64,000 nucleotides of DNA from Gammaproteobacteria bacterium (GCA_021648145.1 JAKITI010000015.1:1-64000), one strand, 5' to 3'; positions 1 through 7,958 are shown, counted from the first letter of the stretch. Numbers and translations are program-made. Notes: generated by a model from the letters alone, not told the origin.

Positions 1-1091
1 GACGATACGACGGATGGAACCTGTCGTTCGGCTTGTTTAACCTGAATGGGCTCTTTAATTTGTGGAGCGACTCTCTCTGGCTTTTCTATGTAAGGTGTCT
101 CTGTGGAAACCATATCTAAAGGTGGCTTTGGAATAATATTTGGTAATTGTACGTTGTCATCCACCTGTATCTCAGCAACATATGCTTTTTCTGATGCAGC
201 GTTTTCTTCTATTGTATGGATTACTTCAGGCACTTCTTCCGGTAAAAAAACCGTGTCAGTGGGTTGGGTTGGGCGCTGTTGTGTGGTTTCCACCTCTACC
301 TGTAATGATTCTTTAATAGGTACCTCAGCCACATCACTCTTGCCTGGTTCAGCGCTTTCATTAATAACCGCATATGAGTCAGGTGATTTTTCTTGTAAGG
401 AAGCCACCTCTGTATCAGGGGATTTTTCAAGATAGAACATAAAGACAGACAAGCCAAGAATCACGGGGAGTGCAACTGCGGCAACGCGCCACAAACCACT
501 CCGACCCGAGCTGGATTCCAGTTGCTCAAACAGCTTTTGCTCTTCATCGTAGCGCTGTCGTGACTCTGATTCTTTTAACGCGGTATAGGCTTCGAAAATT
601 CGTAACCGGCTTTTCTGTTGTGGATCAATGGTTCCGTCAAACCAGAATAGCTCATGAAGCAGTCGATAGTGTTCGGCGATCTGTGTCGAAGTGGCTCCGC
701 TATCGAGACCAAGAACCCGATAGTGGTTTGCCTCTGGCATATGCAGTACACGACGTAGCATGACGGCAGCTAAATGAAGTATCTTGCTTTTCTCTTCTCT
801 GTTTGAATCATTTGCCTTGGCTTCTATTGCTAATTCGGCCAATAGCTGAAGGGTGCTTGGTAAATCTTCCAGCGGGAAAGTCATGGAGTCATCGGAATTG
901 CTTGATGAAGAGCAGACCCGTGATATTTGTGAGGCAAGTTGTTTTAATGCTTCGTTACGCTCAAACCGATTGAGCGTGTTGATTAATGGATAGCTGGGTG
1001 GGTTTAACGAACCGTCTGTTCCAGACGTATCTGCATCTTCAGATTTTTGGTTGTTTTTCAACGGTTGTTGTGGATGTTTGTTGGCACTCAT
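1..1091 (-). CDS. J-domain-like membrane protein, C-terminus cut off by window edge
   Basis: This frame is open from an ATG at 1091 to the window edge, giving about 363 residues without a stop. The N-terminal 130 residues have no recognised fold. Around residues 155-215 there is a J-domain-like stretch that starts HYRVLGLDSGATSTQI and ends AYTALKESESRQRYDEE, matching helix I/II and the closing helix of DnaJ-type domains. The usual HPD tripeptide between helices II and III is absent; that place reads LHELFWFDG, so stimulation of DnaK is doubtful. A single membrane segment (LWRVAAVALPVILGLSVFMF) follows, then an acidic, Pro/Glu-rich tail. This layout suggests an inner-membrane protein with a cytoplasmic J-like domain and a periplasmic tail. 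The function is not known to me. The assignment as a real gene is strong because of the long open frame and the domain match. Confidence 0.8.
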   Translation of the reverse strand, partial: MSANKHPQQPLKNNQKSEDADTSGTDGSLNPPSYPLINTLNRFERNEALKQLASQISRVCSSSSNSDDSMTFPLEDLPSTLQLLAELAIEAKANDSNREEKSKILHLAAVMLRRVLHMPEANHYRVLGLDSGATSTQIAEHYRLLHELFWFDGTIDPQQKSRLRIFEAYTALKESESRQRYDEEQKLFEQLESSSGRSGLWRVAAVALPVILGLSVFMFYLEKSPDTEVASLQEKSPDSYAVINESAEPGKSDVAEVPIKESLQVEVETTQQRPTQPTDTVFLPEEVPEVIHTIEENAASEKAYVAEIQVDDNVQLPNIIPKPPLDMVSTETPYIEKPERVAPQIKEPIQVKQAERQVPSVVS

Positions 1092-1266
1092 ACTGAAATT
1101 CTTCTATGTGGTGATAGTTGTGGCCCTCCTTTTAGTAAACATTGCACATCCTGATTATGATCTTTAAGCCCGTGCTTTATGATGTATGTAAAGAGTGTTT
1201 GTGCCAATAAGTACAATTACTTATTGTTGGCGGTAAATTTTTTGAAGGGGGGTGGAAATCGAACCT

Positions 1267-1302
1267 CCTCGCCAGAGAGGGAATTGTTGTTCTCGGGCGA
1301 GG
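1267..1302 (-). terminator. Imperfect hairpin downstream of the PDC-sensor gene
   Basis: CCTCGCC at 1267-1273 pairs with GGCGAGG at 1296-1302. A shorter inner AGAGA/TCTC pairing lies between them. It sits just past the stop of the minus-strand gene that ends at 1313. There is no T-run after it, so this may be an RNA-stabilising hairpin rather than a strong intrinsic terminator. Confidence 0.35.
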
Positions 1303-1312
1303 GCGTGTATCG

Positions 1313-2284
1313 TTACGATCTCTTTGTATGAAGCCGCTGTTGTCTCTGGCTGTTTAATATTGCTTCGGCTTTAGAGCCGAGATAAACATAAATACCCAAC
1401 CCGACCATCAAACCAATCGCAGCAAACATCATCCAGACGGCTTCCATTAAATGCTGACCATCACCTAGTGCACCTTTAAACATCAATAACAGAGATTCAA
1501 TCGAAATAGCGATGAGAATTGCAGCAATAAAGCGTGTGATTGTTCGTCTTGTAGAGCTATGGCGGAAGATGTCCTTGTGCATGAGCACCTCTTCTTCCAG
1601 AGTTGTTTTTCCCAAATCAAAAATAGCCAGCGCCAAAGTGAGAAAAATAATGACACCAAAAGGTTTAAGGTAATAGTCTTCAAAGCTGGCACTTTCGGAA
1701 AACAGTGACAGGAGTTCAGTCGTTGCGGAGTAGAGAAGGATGCCGACAACGGCAAAAAGGCCAATAGATATAAAGGTGTATATCGCTTTGAATAGAGGTT
1801 CAAAACGGCGGCGGGGGGTGTCACCCATTAAAAATTCAAGGGTCTCTGGCAGATCAATATCTACAACAATATAGCCTTGAGTATCATCATTTTGGTTTTT
1901 TCGCTTTATAGCCGCTGAAATACAGAGGTTACGGCTCACCGCCGAAAGGTAGGGTTCTGTGACGATGATTCCATCATTTTGACGTGCCATCAAATAATAA
2001 GGGCGTTGGCTACGGTCTTTCCCTAGGCCTTTATTATTAGGAATGTTGCTGTTGGCGGGTACAATATTATTACTGGTCTGTGTGCCCTCATTGTCGAGCG
2101 TATAAAGTGTATTAACAAAAGGATAGGTATCATCCAGATAGTCGATAGTTTTTTGCTGAAACTCGGAGTCAGTAAATAGCTTCTCTTCTAATATTCCTGA
2201 TAAAATCGAGGCGAGCAGCTCATGTATTGCACCACAGTATTCGTGGTAACGCTCAATAACACTGATGTAGCTCATGGCAGCCAT
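1313..2284 (-). CDS. PDC/Cache-like sensor membrane protein
   Basis: The protein has 323 residues. Residues 1-155 look like a PDC/Cache-type sensor module, with the pattern RPYYLMARQNDGIIVTEPYLS followed by a later beta strand, GYIVVDIDLPETLEF. Four hydrophobic segments follow at roughly 168-190, 207-228, 252-273 and 283-307, with a short basic tail. No kinase, GGDEF, HAMP or methyl-accepting domain is present. There is no transmembrane helix ahead of the sensor module, so its side of the membrane is unclear; most Cache domains are periplasmic and flanked by helices. The start at 2284 has AAGGA about ten bases upstream; a second ATG lies at 2275. Proteins of this form are annotated as PDC-sensor proteins of unknown function, and I cannot name a ligand. 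Confidence 0.65.
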   Translation of the reverse strand: MAAMSYISVIERYHEYCGAIHELLASILSGILEEKLFTDSEFQQKTIDYLDDTYPFVNTLYTLDNEGTQTSNNIVPANSNIPNNKGLGKDRSQRPYYLMARQNDGIIVTEPYLSAVSRNLCISAAIKRKNQNDDTQGYIVVDIDLPETLEFLMGDTPRRRFEPLFKAIYTFISIGLFAVVGILLYSATTELLSLFSESASFEDYYLKPFGVIIFLTLALAIFDLGKTTLEEEVLMHKDIFRHSSTRRTITRFIAAILIAISIESLLLMFKGALGDGQHLMEAVWMMFAAIGLMVGLGIYVYLGSKAEAILNSQRQQRLHTKRS

Positions 2285-2318
2285 GTATGGTTTTCCTTTC
2301 TGAAAATTTTTTAATTAC

Positions 2319-2354
2319 TCAGCATAGTGACATGCTAATTTTATACTATGCTGA
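2319..2354. repeat. 10-bp inverted repeat between the DUF411 and PDC-sensor genes
   Basis: TCAGCATAGT (2319-2328) and ACTATGCTGA (2345-2354) form a perfect inverted repeat with a 16-base spacer. It lies in the short gap between two minus-strand genes. Read on the minus strand it is followed by an A/T-rich stretch. It could end the rdgC-DUF411 transcript or act as an operator for the PDC-sensor gene; sequence alone does not decide. Confidence 0.5.
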
Positions 2355-2380
2355 ATATTTGATAATTTCTGAATTCATTA

Positions 2381-2875
2381 TCATTTGTAGGAGGTAAAAA
2401 TTTCCGTTTTACCATTTTCATCAAAACTTAATACGTCGTAATTTTTAGGTGCTTCACCGTGTGGCTGCATACCAGGTGACATTTTTGGCATGCCGGGTGC
2501 GGTAAGCCCTGTAATTTCAGGGCGCTTAGCCAATAACCGTTTGATATCAGATGCCGGCACATGGCCTTCAATCACATAGCCATCAATAATCCCGGTGTGG
2601 CATGAAGCCAGGTTACGGCTGACCCCAAATTTTTCTTTGATCGGGTTCATATTGTTACGTTCTATAGAAGTCACTTCGAAGCCTTCCATGCGCAAGTGGT
2701 CTTCCCAATCGGTGCAGCAGTCACAGGTAGGTGATTTATAAACAGTTATTTGGAGGGGCGTGGATGATGCCGTGTTGGGTTCAATTTGAGGTGTTTTTTC
2801 ACTGCAAGCGGTTAGAGCTGTTGTGATTAAAAGTAGTCCGGCGAATAGAGCGGGTTTTAAAAAGTAGTTTTGCAT
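2381..2875 (-). CDS. DUF411 metal-binding lipoprotein
   Basis: DUF411 proteins are small periplasmic proteins linked to copper or other metal handling. The hallmark TCDCCTDWEDHL segment with its clustered cysteines is present, followed by a second conserved part (SCHTGIIDGYVIEGHVPASD) and the LLAKRPEITGLTAPGMP segment. From the start at 2875 the N-terminus is MQNYFLKPALFAG, then a hydrophobic stretch ending in the lipobox LTAC, so the mature protein is probably lipid-anchored. Longer starts at 2908 and 2920 exist, and 2908 has a GGTGGG box upstream. I prefer 2875 because it gives a signal peptide of normal length and begins just after the rdgC stop, whereas the longer forms overlap rdgC. Cotranscription with rdgC looks likely. 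No copper exporter or oxidase is adjacent. Confidence 0.82.
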   Translation of the reverse strand: MQNYFLKPALFAGLLLITTALTACSEKTPQIEPNTASSTPLQITVYKSPTCDCCTDWEDHLRMEGFEVTSIERNNMNPIKEKFGVSRNLASCHTGIIDGYVIEGHVPASDIKRLLAKRPEITGLTAPGMPKMSPGMQPHGEAPKNYDVLSFDENGKTEIFTSYK

Positions 2876-2879
2876 GAAA

Positions 2880-3809
2880 TTATCCATTGAGTTGATTTGA
2901 TTTTTCATTGTTGAGCCCACCGAAGGCTTCTATTAGGGCAGGTATAAAGCGAGAGAGTTCCAAAGTCATCAGTGCAAAATCGGCATCAAAACACGAGGCC
3001 GCATCATCATCGTAGCTGTTTTGTGCTTCTTCTTGAATCACATCCAGAAAACGAAGCCGTTTGACGGTTAAATCGTCCGCCAAAATTGCAGTGAGGCGTT
3101 CGCTCCATTCAACGGCCAGTTTGGTCACTTGTTTACCTGCTTGAAGATGAGATTGCACTTCATCGGCCATTAAGTCTTGCCGTGTGCAACGTATCACACC
3201 GCCTTCTTTATCGGGGTCACGCAGCTCACACTGGTTATCAATAACAAAATTGGTCGCAGGTGCTTGTTGGCTCAACCAGCGAGTCAGTATATCCGTTGGG
3301 TTGCCATTGACTTTGGGTGCCTGAGTGGGGAACTGGCCGATGGCTTTGCGCAACAAACTTATTAAATCTTCTGCTTTGGTGGCATTGGCGGCATCAACAA
3401 TCAGCCAGCCGTTATGCGGGTCAATATAAGCAAACGTGTAGTTTGAACGACTGAATGCGCGTGGCATAAGGTCTTGTAATACTTCTTCACGAATATCTTT
3501 TCGTTCTTTGCTGCGCACGGTTCTGGCCTGGCTATCTTCAATGTCAGCGACTTTTTCTGCAACAATTTCATTGACAACAGAAGCCGGTAAAACCTTCTCT
3601 TCTTTGCGCGCACACACCATAATGTAACCATTGGTGGCATGAGTGAGCTGTGAACCATGACGACCCAATGGTTGAACCCAACCAAATGTGAAAGTTTCCA
3701 GAGTGCTACAAGGTCTGAAAGCGTGCTCATCAAGTTTTTGATGCAGCTCTTCAGCGGTGAGTTCAAAGGGTTTTGTCATACGGTGGATGTGAAGATTTTT
3801 AAACCACAT
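2880..3809 (-). CDS. rdgC: Recombination-associated protein RdgC
   Basis: RdgC is a nucleoid-associated ring-shaped dimer that binds double-stranded DNA and restrains RecA-dependent recombination. The N-terminal MWFKNLHIHR, the early FRPC segment, the GRHGSQLTHATNGYIMVCARKEEK block and the C-terminal DFALMTLELSRFIPALIEAFGG are all typical of the family. The length of 309 residues matches the usual ~300. It is the upstream gene of a minus-strand pair with the DUF411 lipoprotein, and it is divergent from the secreted-protein/sigma cluster across a 141-base gap that must carry both promoters. It is complete and nothing about it is unusual. Confidence 0.95.
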   Translation of the reverse strand: MWFKNLHIHRMTKPFELTAEELHQKLDEHAFRPCSTLETFTFGWVQPLGRHGSQLTHATNGYIMVCARKEEKVLPASVVNEIVAEKVADIEDSQARTVRSKERKDIREEVLQDLMPRAFSRSNYTFAYIDPHNGWLIVDAANATKAEDLISLLRKAIGQFPTQAPKVNGNPTDILTRWLSQQAPATNFVIDNQCELRDPDKEGGVIRCTRQDLMADEVQSHLQAGKQVTKLAVEWSERLTAILADDLTVKRLRFLDVIQEEAQNSYDDDAASCFDADFALMTLELSRFIPALIEAFGGLNNEKSNQLNG

Positions 3810-3950
3810 AAATATAAAGTAACCTTGTTAAAATTAAAAACAGGGTTGAGATTATACTCAAATGCAATCAAATGCACCTCCCGATTGTTTACTTAAGTAC
3901 AGGCCATAAAAAAACCTGTCATACCAAAAATAAAATTAGAGGAATAATTA

Positions 3951-4358
3951 ATGTTTACATACAAAAAAATTATAACGACTTCTGCTGCGCTGTTATTGGG
4001 TGCATCTTTATCATTTAGCGCTTTAGCTGCCGATGATCCTTCAATAAAAGGTGATTTGCGCACGAATGTTCAGCAGTCAATGAATGAGTTCATTAACAAT
4101 CAAACTATAGATGGTTCTATGTACGTTTATGACTCCGTTAAGGGTGGTCTTTTAAAATTAAAGTTGGATAAGCTGCATGACGGTATCGTTAAAAAAGGTG
4201 ATTTTTATGTTAGTTGTGCTGATTTTAAAGACCAAAATGGCAATAAAGTCGATGTTGACTTTATGGTTCGCCCATCGGGTGACAAGCTTATAACGACTCA
4301 AGCATTGCTGCATAAAGTCGATGGCAAAAAACGTAAATACCATCTGGAAAGCATGTAA
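3951..4358 (+). CDS. Small secreted protein preceding an ECF sigma factor
   Basis: The protein has 135 residues with a clear Sec signal peptide: two to three lysines, a hydrophobic core (LLLGASLSFSALA) and cleavage after ALA before ADDPS. The mature part of about 108 residues is polar and lysine-rich, with one cysteine (YVSCADF). The strand pattern GGLLKLKLDKLHDGIVKKGDFYVSCADF and a later VDVDFMVRPSGDKLITTQALL suggest a small beta-rich periplasmic fold. I do not recognise the family. RBS GAGGA lies upstream of the ATG. It ends six bases before the sigma-factor start, so the three genes 3951-5447 are almost certainly one transcript. It may be the stress-exposed product or signal of that sigma factor; that is inference from position only. 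Confidence 0.75.
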   Translation: MFTYKKIITTSAALLLGASLSFSALAADDPSIKGDLRTNVQQSMNEFINNQTIDGSMYVYDSVKGGLLKLKLDKLHDGIVKKGDFYVSCADFKDQNGNKVDVDFMVRPSGDKLITTQALLHKVDGKKRKYHLESM

Positions 4359-4363
4359 TAAAT

Positions 4364-4870
4364 ATGATGAAAGAGGTGACTCAAAACCTCGAAGCGTTGT
4401 TGCATAGCGGTTATCGCTATGCACTCTCTTTAACGCATGACAAGGTGCGTGCTGAAGATGTTGTTCAGGACGCATGGCTGGCGGTGCTGAAGGCGAAGGG
4501 GCCTCATAGCCGTCCTTACTTGTTCAGTGCGGTACGCTCTCGCTTTTTAAATTTGAATAAACGAGAGCAGTTGGTGACCGTTGTAGCATTAGATGATGTG
4601 CCGCAGATGGAGCAGCAGGAAGATGTGACGAATAGTTTAGATGCAATGGGTTATCTGGAATATCCTTTGCTGGAAGAGGCTCTGGACAGTTTGCGAAGCG
4701 TAGAGCGAGAAGCGCTTTTTTTGATGGCAGTTGAAGGCTATACCGCCAACGAAATTGCCACATTCACAACGCAACCGCGTGGCACGGTATTGAGTCATAT
4801 TCACAGAGCTAAACAGAAAATAAGACGCTTTTTAGCAACACATGATGTCGAGGTGCGCCATGAGCGATGA
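4364..4870 (+). CDS. ECF-type RNA polymerase sigma factor
   Basis: The protein has 168 residues. Region 2 is visible as GYRYALSLTHDKVRAEDVVQ followed by DAWLAVLKAKGP, and the promoter-recognition end reads PYLFSAVRSRFLNLNKRE. Region 4 is ALDSLRSVEREALFLMAVEG followed by the helix-turn-helix YTANEIATFTTQPRGTVLSHIHRAKQKIRRFL. No extra C-terminal domain is present. It is translationally coupled to the next gene, whose start overlaps by 11 bases, the classical arrangement of an ECF sigma factor with its anti-sigma factor. ATGs occur at 4364 and 4367; either is possible. The target promoters and inducing signal are unknown, but self-activation of the 3951 promoter would be usual for this class. 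Confidence 0.88.
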   Translation: MMKEVTQNLEALLHSGYRYALSLTHDKVRAEDVVQDAWLAVLKAKGPHSRPYLFSAVRSRFLNLNKREQLVTVVALDDVPQMEQQEDVTNSLDAMGYLEYPLLEEALDSLRSVEREALFLMAVEGYTANEIATFTTQPRGTVLSHIHRAKQKIRRFLATHDVEVRHER

Positions 4871-5447
4871 TGTCATCAATAAAAATATTAAAAATCATTA
4901 TGAAAAGCAGGTACTTTCTCCTGAGATATTAGCTCGAATGAGAGCAATGACAGGCACGCAATCTCAGAAAAAACATGGCTTATGGCAGGCCAGTAAATAC
5001 TTCGCGATCGCTGCATCATGTGCACTTGTGATCTTAACGGGCGTTCAGTTAACTAATTTTTCACAAACATCAGGTGATGAATTGATCGTTCGAGTGGCTC
5101 AAGAAGTGGCAATGAATCATAATAAGCAGCTTGCCAGTGAATTTATTTCAGATAATTATTCAAAGCTCGCAGCCACGATGGATAAGCTTGATTTTATAAT
5201 TAAATCGCCCGAGCAGCTTAAAGATTCAGAGTATCAATTGCTCGGAGCACGTTATTGCTCGATTCAAGGGCGTATTGCCGCTCAAATCAATCTGGTTAAT
5301 CAACATGGGGAATCAATGACTCTATATGTGACGCAGCTTAATGATGCACTCTCTGTATTGCAGAATAAGAGCCAGTCACATGAAAATTTATTGATCAGCA
5401 ACTGGCATGAAAATGGGCTGTTTTATAGCTTGGCTCGTCGTCAGTGA
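4860..5447 (+). CDS. Membrane-anchored anti-sigma factor
   Basis: Starting at the ATG at 4860, which has GAGGTG just upstream, the protein has 195 residues. A cytoplasmic N-terminal part of about 45 residues precedes one transmembrane helix (YFAIAASCALVILTGVQL), followed by a periplasmic domain of about 130 residues. The N-terminal part lacks a zinc-binding HxxxCxxC signature, so it is not a ZAS-type anti-sigma. The assignment rests on topology and on the 11-base overlap with the sigma gene. The periplasmic part contains GARYCSIQGRIAAQINLVNQ and a later YVTQLND stretch that I cannot match to a ligand-binding family. It probably holds the sigma factor inactive until an envelope signal arrives. 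Confidence 0.75.
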   Translation: MSDDVINKNIKNHYEKQVLSPEILARMRAMTGTQSQKKHGLWQASKYFAIAASCALVILTGVQLTNFSQTSGDELIVRVAQEVAMNHNKQLASEFISDNYSKLAATMDKLDFIIKSPEQLKDSEYQLLGARYCSIQGRIAAQINLVNQHGESMTLYVTQLNDALSVLQNKSQSHENLLISNWHENGLFYSLARRQ

Positions 5448-5538
5448 CTATTATTTTCAAGAGATCACCGACGATAGTTTTTATCTTTCCTCCTTCAAGA
5501 TTTGGACTCCCCTCGTGCGACCTGCCTCATTAGGCATC

Positions 5539-6519
5539 TCAGAATGATTGTGCTCTATTGTGGGGTTGATCAAAATCTAATATTGGCCCTTTAGGGACAA
5601 TGCGAGTTGGGTTGATGGTGGACTGACTGAAGTAATAGTGCTGTTTAATATGGGTGAAATTGACGGTTTTTTTCACGCCTGAAACTTGGTATAACTCGCG
5701 TAAGTAGTGGCTTAGGTTTGAATAATCCATTAACAGATGCAAGTTGCACTTGAAGTGGCTGTAATAGACCGCATCAAAGCGGATCAATGTGGTAAAAAGA
5801 CGCCAGTCCGCTTCTGTGAGTTGATCTCCGACTAAATAACGTTGCTGCTTCAGGCGTTGCTCCAGTGTGTCTAAGGCTGAAAACAATTCATCGAAGGCTT
5901 TTTCATACGCGGCTTGCTTGGTTGCAAAGCCACAGCGGTAGACACCGTTATTGATATTGGAATAGACAAAGTCATTAATAGCATCAATATCACTCTGTAA
6001 TGTTTCGGGGTAGTAGTCGTGCTTAACATCAGTGAATGCATCAAAAGCACTATTGAGCATACGAATGATTTCTGATGATTCATTATTGACGATGGTCTGG
6101 GTTTTTTTGTCCCATAACACAGGTACGGTAACGCGTCCGCTGTAACCCGATTGTTGCAATGTATAAATTTGATGTAGAAACTGACTGCTATTCACATCAT
6201 CTAAATCACTACCAAAATTGCCCGTAAATGCCCAACCCTGTTCCAACATATAAGGGTCAACCACAGATACTGAAATTACTTTTTCCAGGTTTTTCAGTGT
6301 ACGAAAGATCAGTGTGCGGTGAGCCCAAGGACAGGCCAATGAAACATAGAGATGGTAACGTCCTGCTTCAGCTTTGAATCCGCTTACACCGCTGGGGCCT
6401 TTTGTCCCATCAGCGCTCACCCAATTGCGAAATTGTGAATCAGCACGTATAAACGCCCCTTGGCTTTTTTGTGTGTCATACCACTGGTCGTGCCAAACAC
6501 CTTCAACTAATAAACCCAT
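5539..6519 (-). CDS. yqjG: Glutathionyl-hydroquinone reductase (YqjG/xi-class GST)
   Basis: This is a cytoplasmic xi-class glutathione transferase that reduces glutathionyl-hydroquinones to free hydroquinones. The catalytic motif is SLACPWAHRT with the active cysteine at residue 63, the same position as in E. coli YqjG. The thioredoxin-like N-terminal domain includes VTVPVLWDKKTQTIVNNESSEI, and the helical C-terminal half includes YLVGDQLTEADWRLFTTLIRFD. The length of 326 residues is normal. It follows the DoxX gene by 15 bases on the same strand, so the two are probably one operon. E. coli has the same pairing (yqjF-yqjG), which supports a shared role in handling quinones or other electrophiles. 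Confidence 0.95.
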   Translation of the reverse strand: MGLLVEGVWHDQWYDTQKSQGAFIRADSQFRNWVSADGTKGPSGVSGFKAEAGRYHLYVSLACPWAHRTLIFRTLKNLEKVISVSVVDPYMLEQGWAFTGNFGSDLDDVNSSQFLHQIYTLQQSGYSGRVTVPVLWDKKTQTIVNNESSEIIRMLNSAFDAFTDVKHDYYPETLQSDIDAINDFVYSNINNGVYRCGFATKQAAYEKAFDELFSALDTLEQRLKQQRYLVGDQLTEADWRLFTTLIRFDAVYYSHFKCNLHLLMDYSNLSHYLRELYQVSGVKKTVNFTHIKQHYYFSQSTINPTRIVPKGPILDFDQPHNRAQSF

Positions 6520-6534
6520 AATGAATCACTCCTG

Positions 6535-6930
6535 TTAATTTGTTGTATCAGTTTTATTGCTACGATAAGCATCAATACTCCATGAACCTGCACCAAAAGC
6601 AGTGATAAATAATAGGCCACCCGCGATCGCGAAATTTTTCATAAACATGATTGATTGCATTTGGTCGCCGAGGTTCGCGTGAAAGATGATTGCGGAAATG
6701 ATCGAGAATCCGGCCAATAGAGAAGCCGTAATTCGTGCTTGAAAGCCTACGATCAGGGCAAGGCCACCGCCAATTTCCAGCAATATGACCAAGGGTAGAA
6801 GCATTCCCGGTACACCCATGGCCTCCATGTAGCCCTGAGTGCCCGCATAGCTACCAATTTTACTTATACCCGCGAGTAAAAATATGTGCCCCAAAAGAAT
6901 GCGCCCGACTAAAGTTGTTGCTTTTTCCAT
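6535..6930 (-). CDS. DoxX-family membrane protein (YqjF-like)
   Basis: The protein has 131 residues with four hydrophobic segments. It opens with VGRILLGHIFLLAGISKIGS, the conserved first helix of DoxX proteins, and continues with the family's VILLEIGGGLALIVGFQARI and FMKNFAIAGGLLFITAFGAG segments. DoxX-family proteins sit in the inner membrane and are often linked to quinone or thiol redox chemistry, but a defined reaction is not established for this branch. It precedes yqjG by 15 bases and diverges from a LysR regulator across about 109 bases, so expression is probably set by that regulator. Confidence 0.88.
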   Translation of the reverse strand: MEKATTLVGRILLGHIFLLAGISKIGSYAGTQGYMEAMGVPGMLLPLVILLEIGGGLALIVGFQARITASLLAGFSIISAIIFHANLGDQMQSIMFMKNFAIAGGLLFITAFGAGSWSIDAYRSNKTDTTN

Positions 6931-6975
6931 TTTTATACTTCCTCATAAGTTTGTTGATGGATGAAAACATTATGA

Positions 6976-7031
6976 CAATATTTTTTCGATAAAAAAGCGC
7001 AAATAATAGGTTATAATGATCTAAAATATTG
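6976..7031. promoter_or_regulatory. Inverted repeat in the doxX/lysR divergent promoter
   Basis: CAATATTTT at 6976-6984 and AAAATATTG at 7023-7031 are perfect inverted copies set about 38 bases apart. They flank a TATAAT-like hexamer at about 7013-7018 that could serve the LysR gene. LysR-type regulators commonly bind A/T-rich dyads in such divergent gaps, so this is a candidate operator. The A/T richness of the area weakens the case. Confidence 0.4.
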
Positions 7032-7039
7032 ATAGGTGT

Positions 7040-7939
7040 GTGAAAGTGAAAGCTCCAAAAGTTGCTTTAGAGCAGTGGAGAGTGCTGCAGGCAGTGATTG
7101 ATCATGATGGTTATGCACAAGCTGCTGAGCATCTCCATCGAAGTCAGTCATCGGTCAGTTATACAGTTTCTAAATTACAGGAACAACTGGGTGTCTCTTT
7201 GCTACAAATAGAGGGTCGTAAAGCGGTGCTCACTGAAGTGGGTGAAGTTTTGCTGCGTCGTTCACGTCAGTTGGTTGAGGATGCTGCTGAATTGGAGCAA
7301 TTTGCTTATTGCCTTGAGGAGGGGTGGGAGGCTGAAATTGATCTGGTTGTTGATGCCGCTTTTCCTTCCTGTTATCTGATGGCCGCCCTGAAACAATTTA
7401 TACCTGTGAGCAGGGGCACTCGAGTGCAACTGAATGAAGTGGTGCTTTCTGGCGCTGATGAAGCATTGCTGGAGGGGCGTGCTGATTTGGTGATTGGCTC
7501 TCGGGTTCCTAAAGGTTTTTTGGGTAATTCTTTGATCAAGGTGGAGTTTATTGCCGTGGCTCATAAAGAGCACCCGCTTCATCAGTTACAACGCGTACCC
7601 ACTCACAAAGATCTGCGTAAGGAGATGCAAGTGGTGATTCGTGATTCTGGTTTGCATATGAAGCGTGATTCTGGTTGGCTAGGTTCAGAATATCGCTGGA
7701 CAGTGAGCAGTATCGATACAGCAGTTGAGACAGTGAGCAGTGGATTGGGTTTTGGTTGGTTGCCTAAACATAAAATTGAATCATTACTGGATGGTGGTAC
7801 TTTGAAGCCTTTAAAATTAAAAGAAGGGCAGCAGCGAGCAACCTTTCTCTACCTGATTTTTGGTCATCCAGAGAGTGTTGGACCAGCAACGCAACAGCTG
7901 GCTGATATTTTTAGTTCTTTGGTCGACGCTGAGGAGTAA
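7040..7939 (+). CDS. LysR-family transcriptional regulator
   Basis: The protein has 299 residues. The N-terminal winged helix-turn-helix is complete: LEQWRVLQAVIDHDGYAQAA followed by EHLHRSQSSVSYTVSKLQEQLG, then the linker LTEVGEVLLRRSRQLVEDAA. Residues 95-295 form the usual effector-binding domain, including LEGRADLVIGSRVP and the closing DTAVETVSSGLGFGWLPKHKIE segment. The start is GTG at 7040, with another GTG two codons later at 7046. It is divergent from doxX-yqjG and so most likely controls them. In E. coli the LysR protein YhaJ regulates yqjF, but the helix-turn-helix of the present protein is not obviously the YhaJ type. The effector is unknown. Confidence 0.92.
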   Translation: MKVKAPKVALEQWRVLQAVIDHDGYAQAAEHLHRSQSSVSYTVSKLQEQLGVSLLQIEGRKAVLTEVGEVLLRRSRQLVEDAAELEQFAYCLEEGWEAEIDLVVDAAFPSCYLMAALKQFIPVSRGTRVQLNEVVLSGADEALLEGRADLVIGSRVPKGFLGNSLIKVEFIAVAHKEHPLHQLQRVPTHKDLRKEMQVVIRDSGLHMKRDSGWLGSEYRWTVSSIDTAVETVSSGLGFGWLPKHKIESLLDGGTLKPLKLKEGQQRATFLYLIFGHPESVGPATQQLADIFSSLVDAEE

Positions 7940-7958
7940 ATTAATATTTCAGGAATTT

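Noticed and set aside
103-763. Plus-strand open frames at the left edge
   Set aside because: They lie opposite the long minus-strand J-like gene, which has domain similarity and a normal composition; the plus-strand translations are Ser/Cys-rich and featureless.
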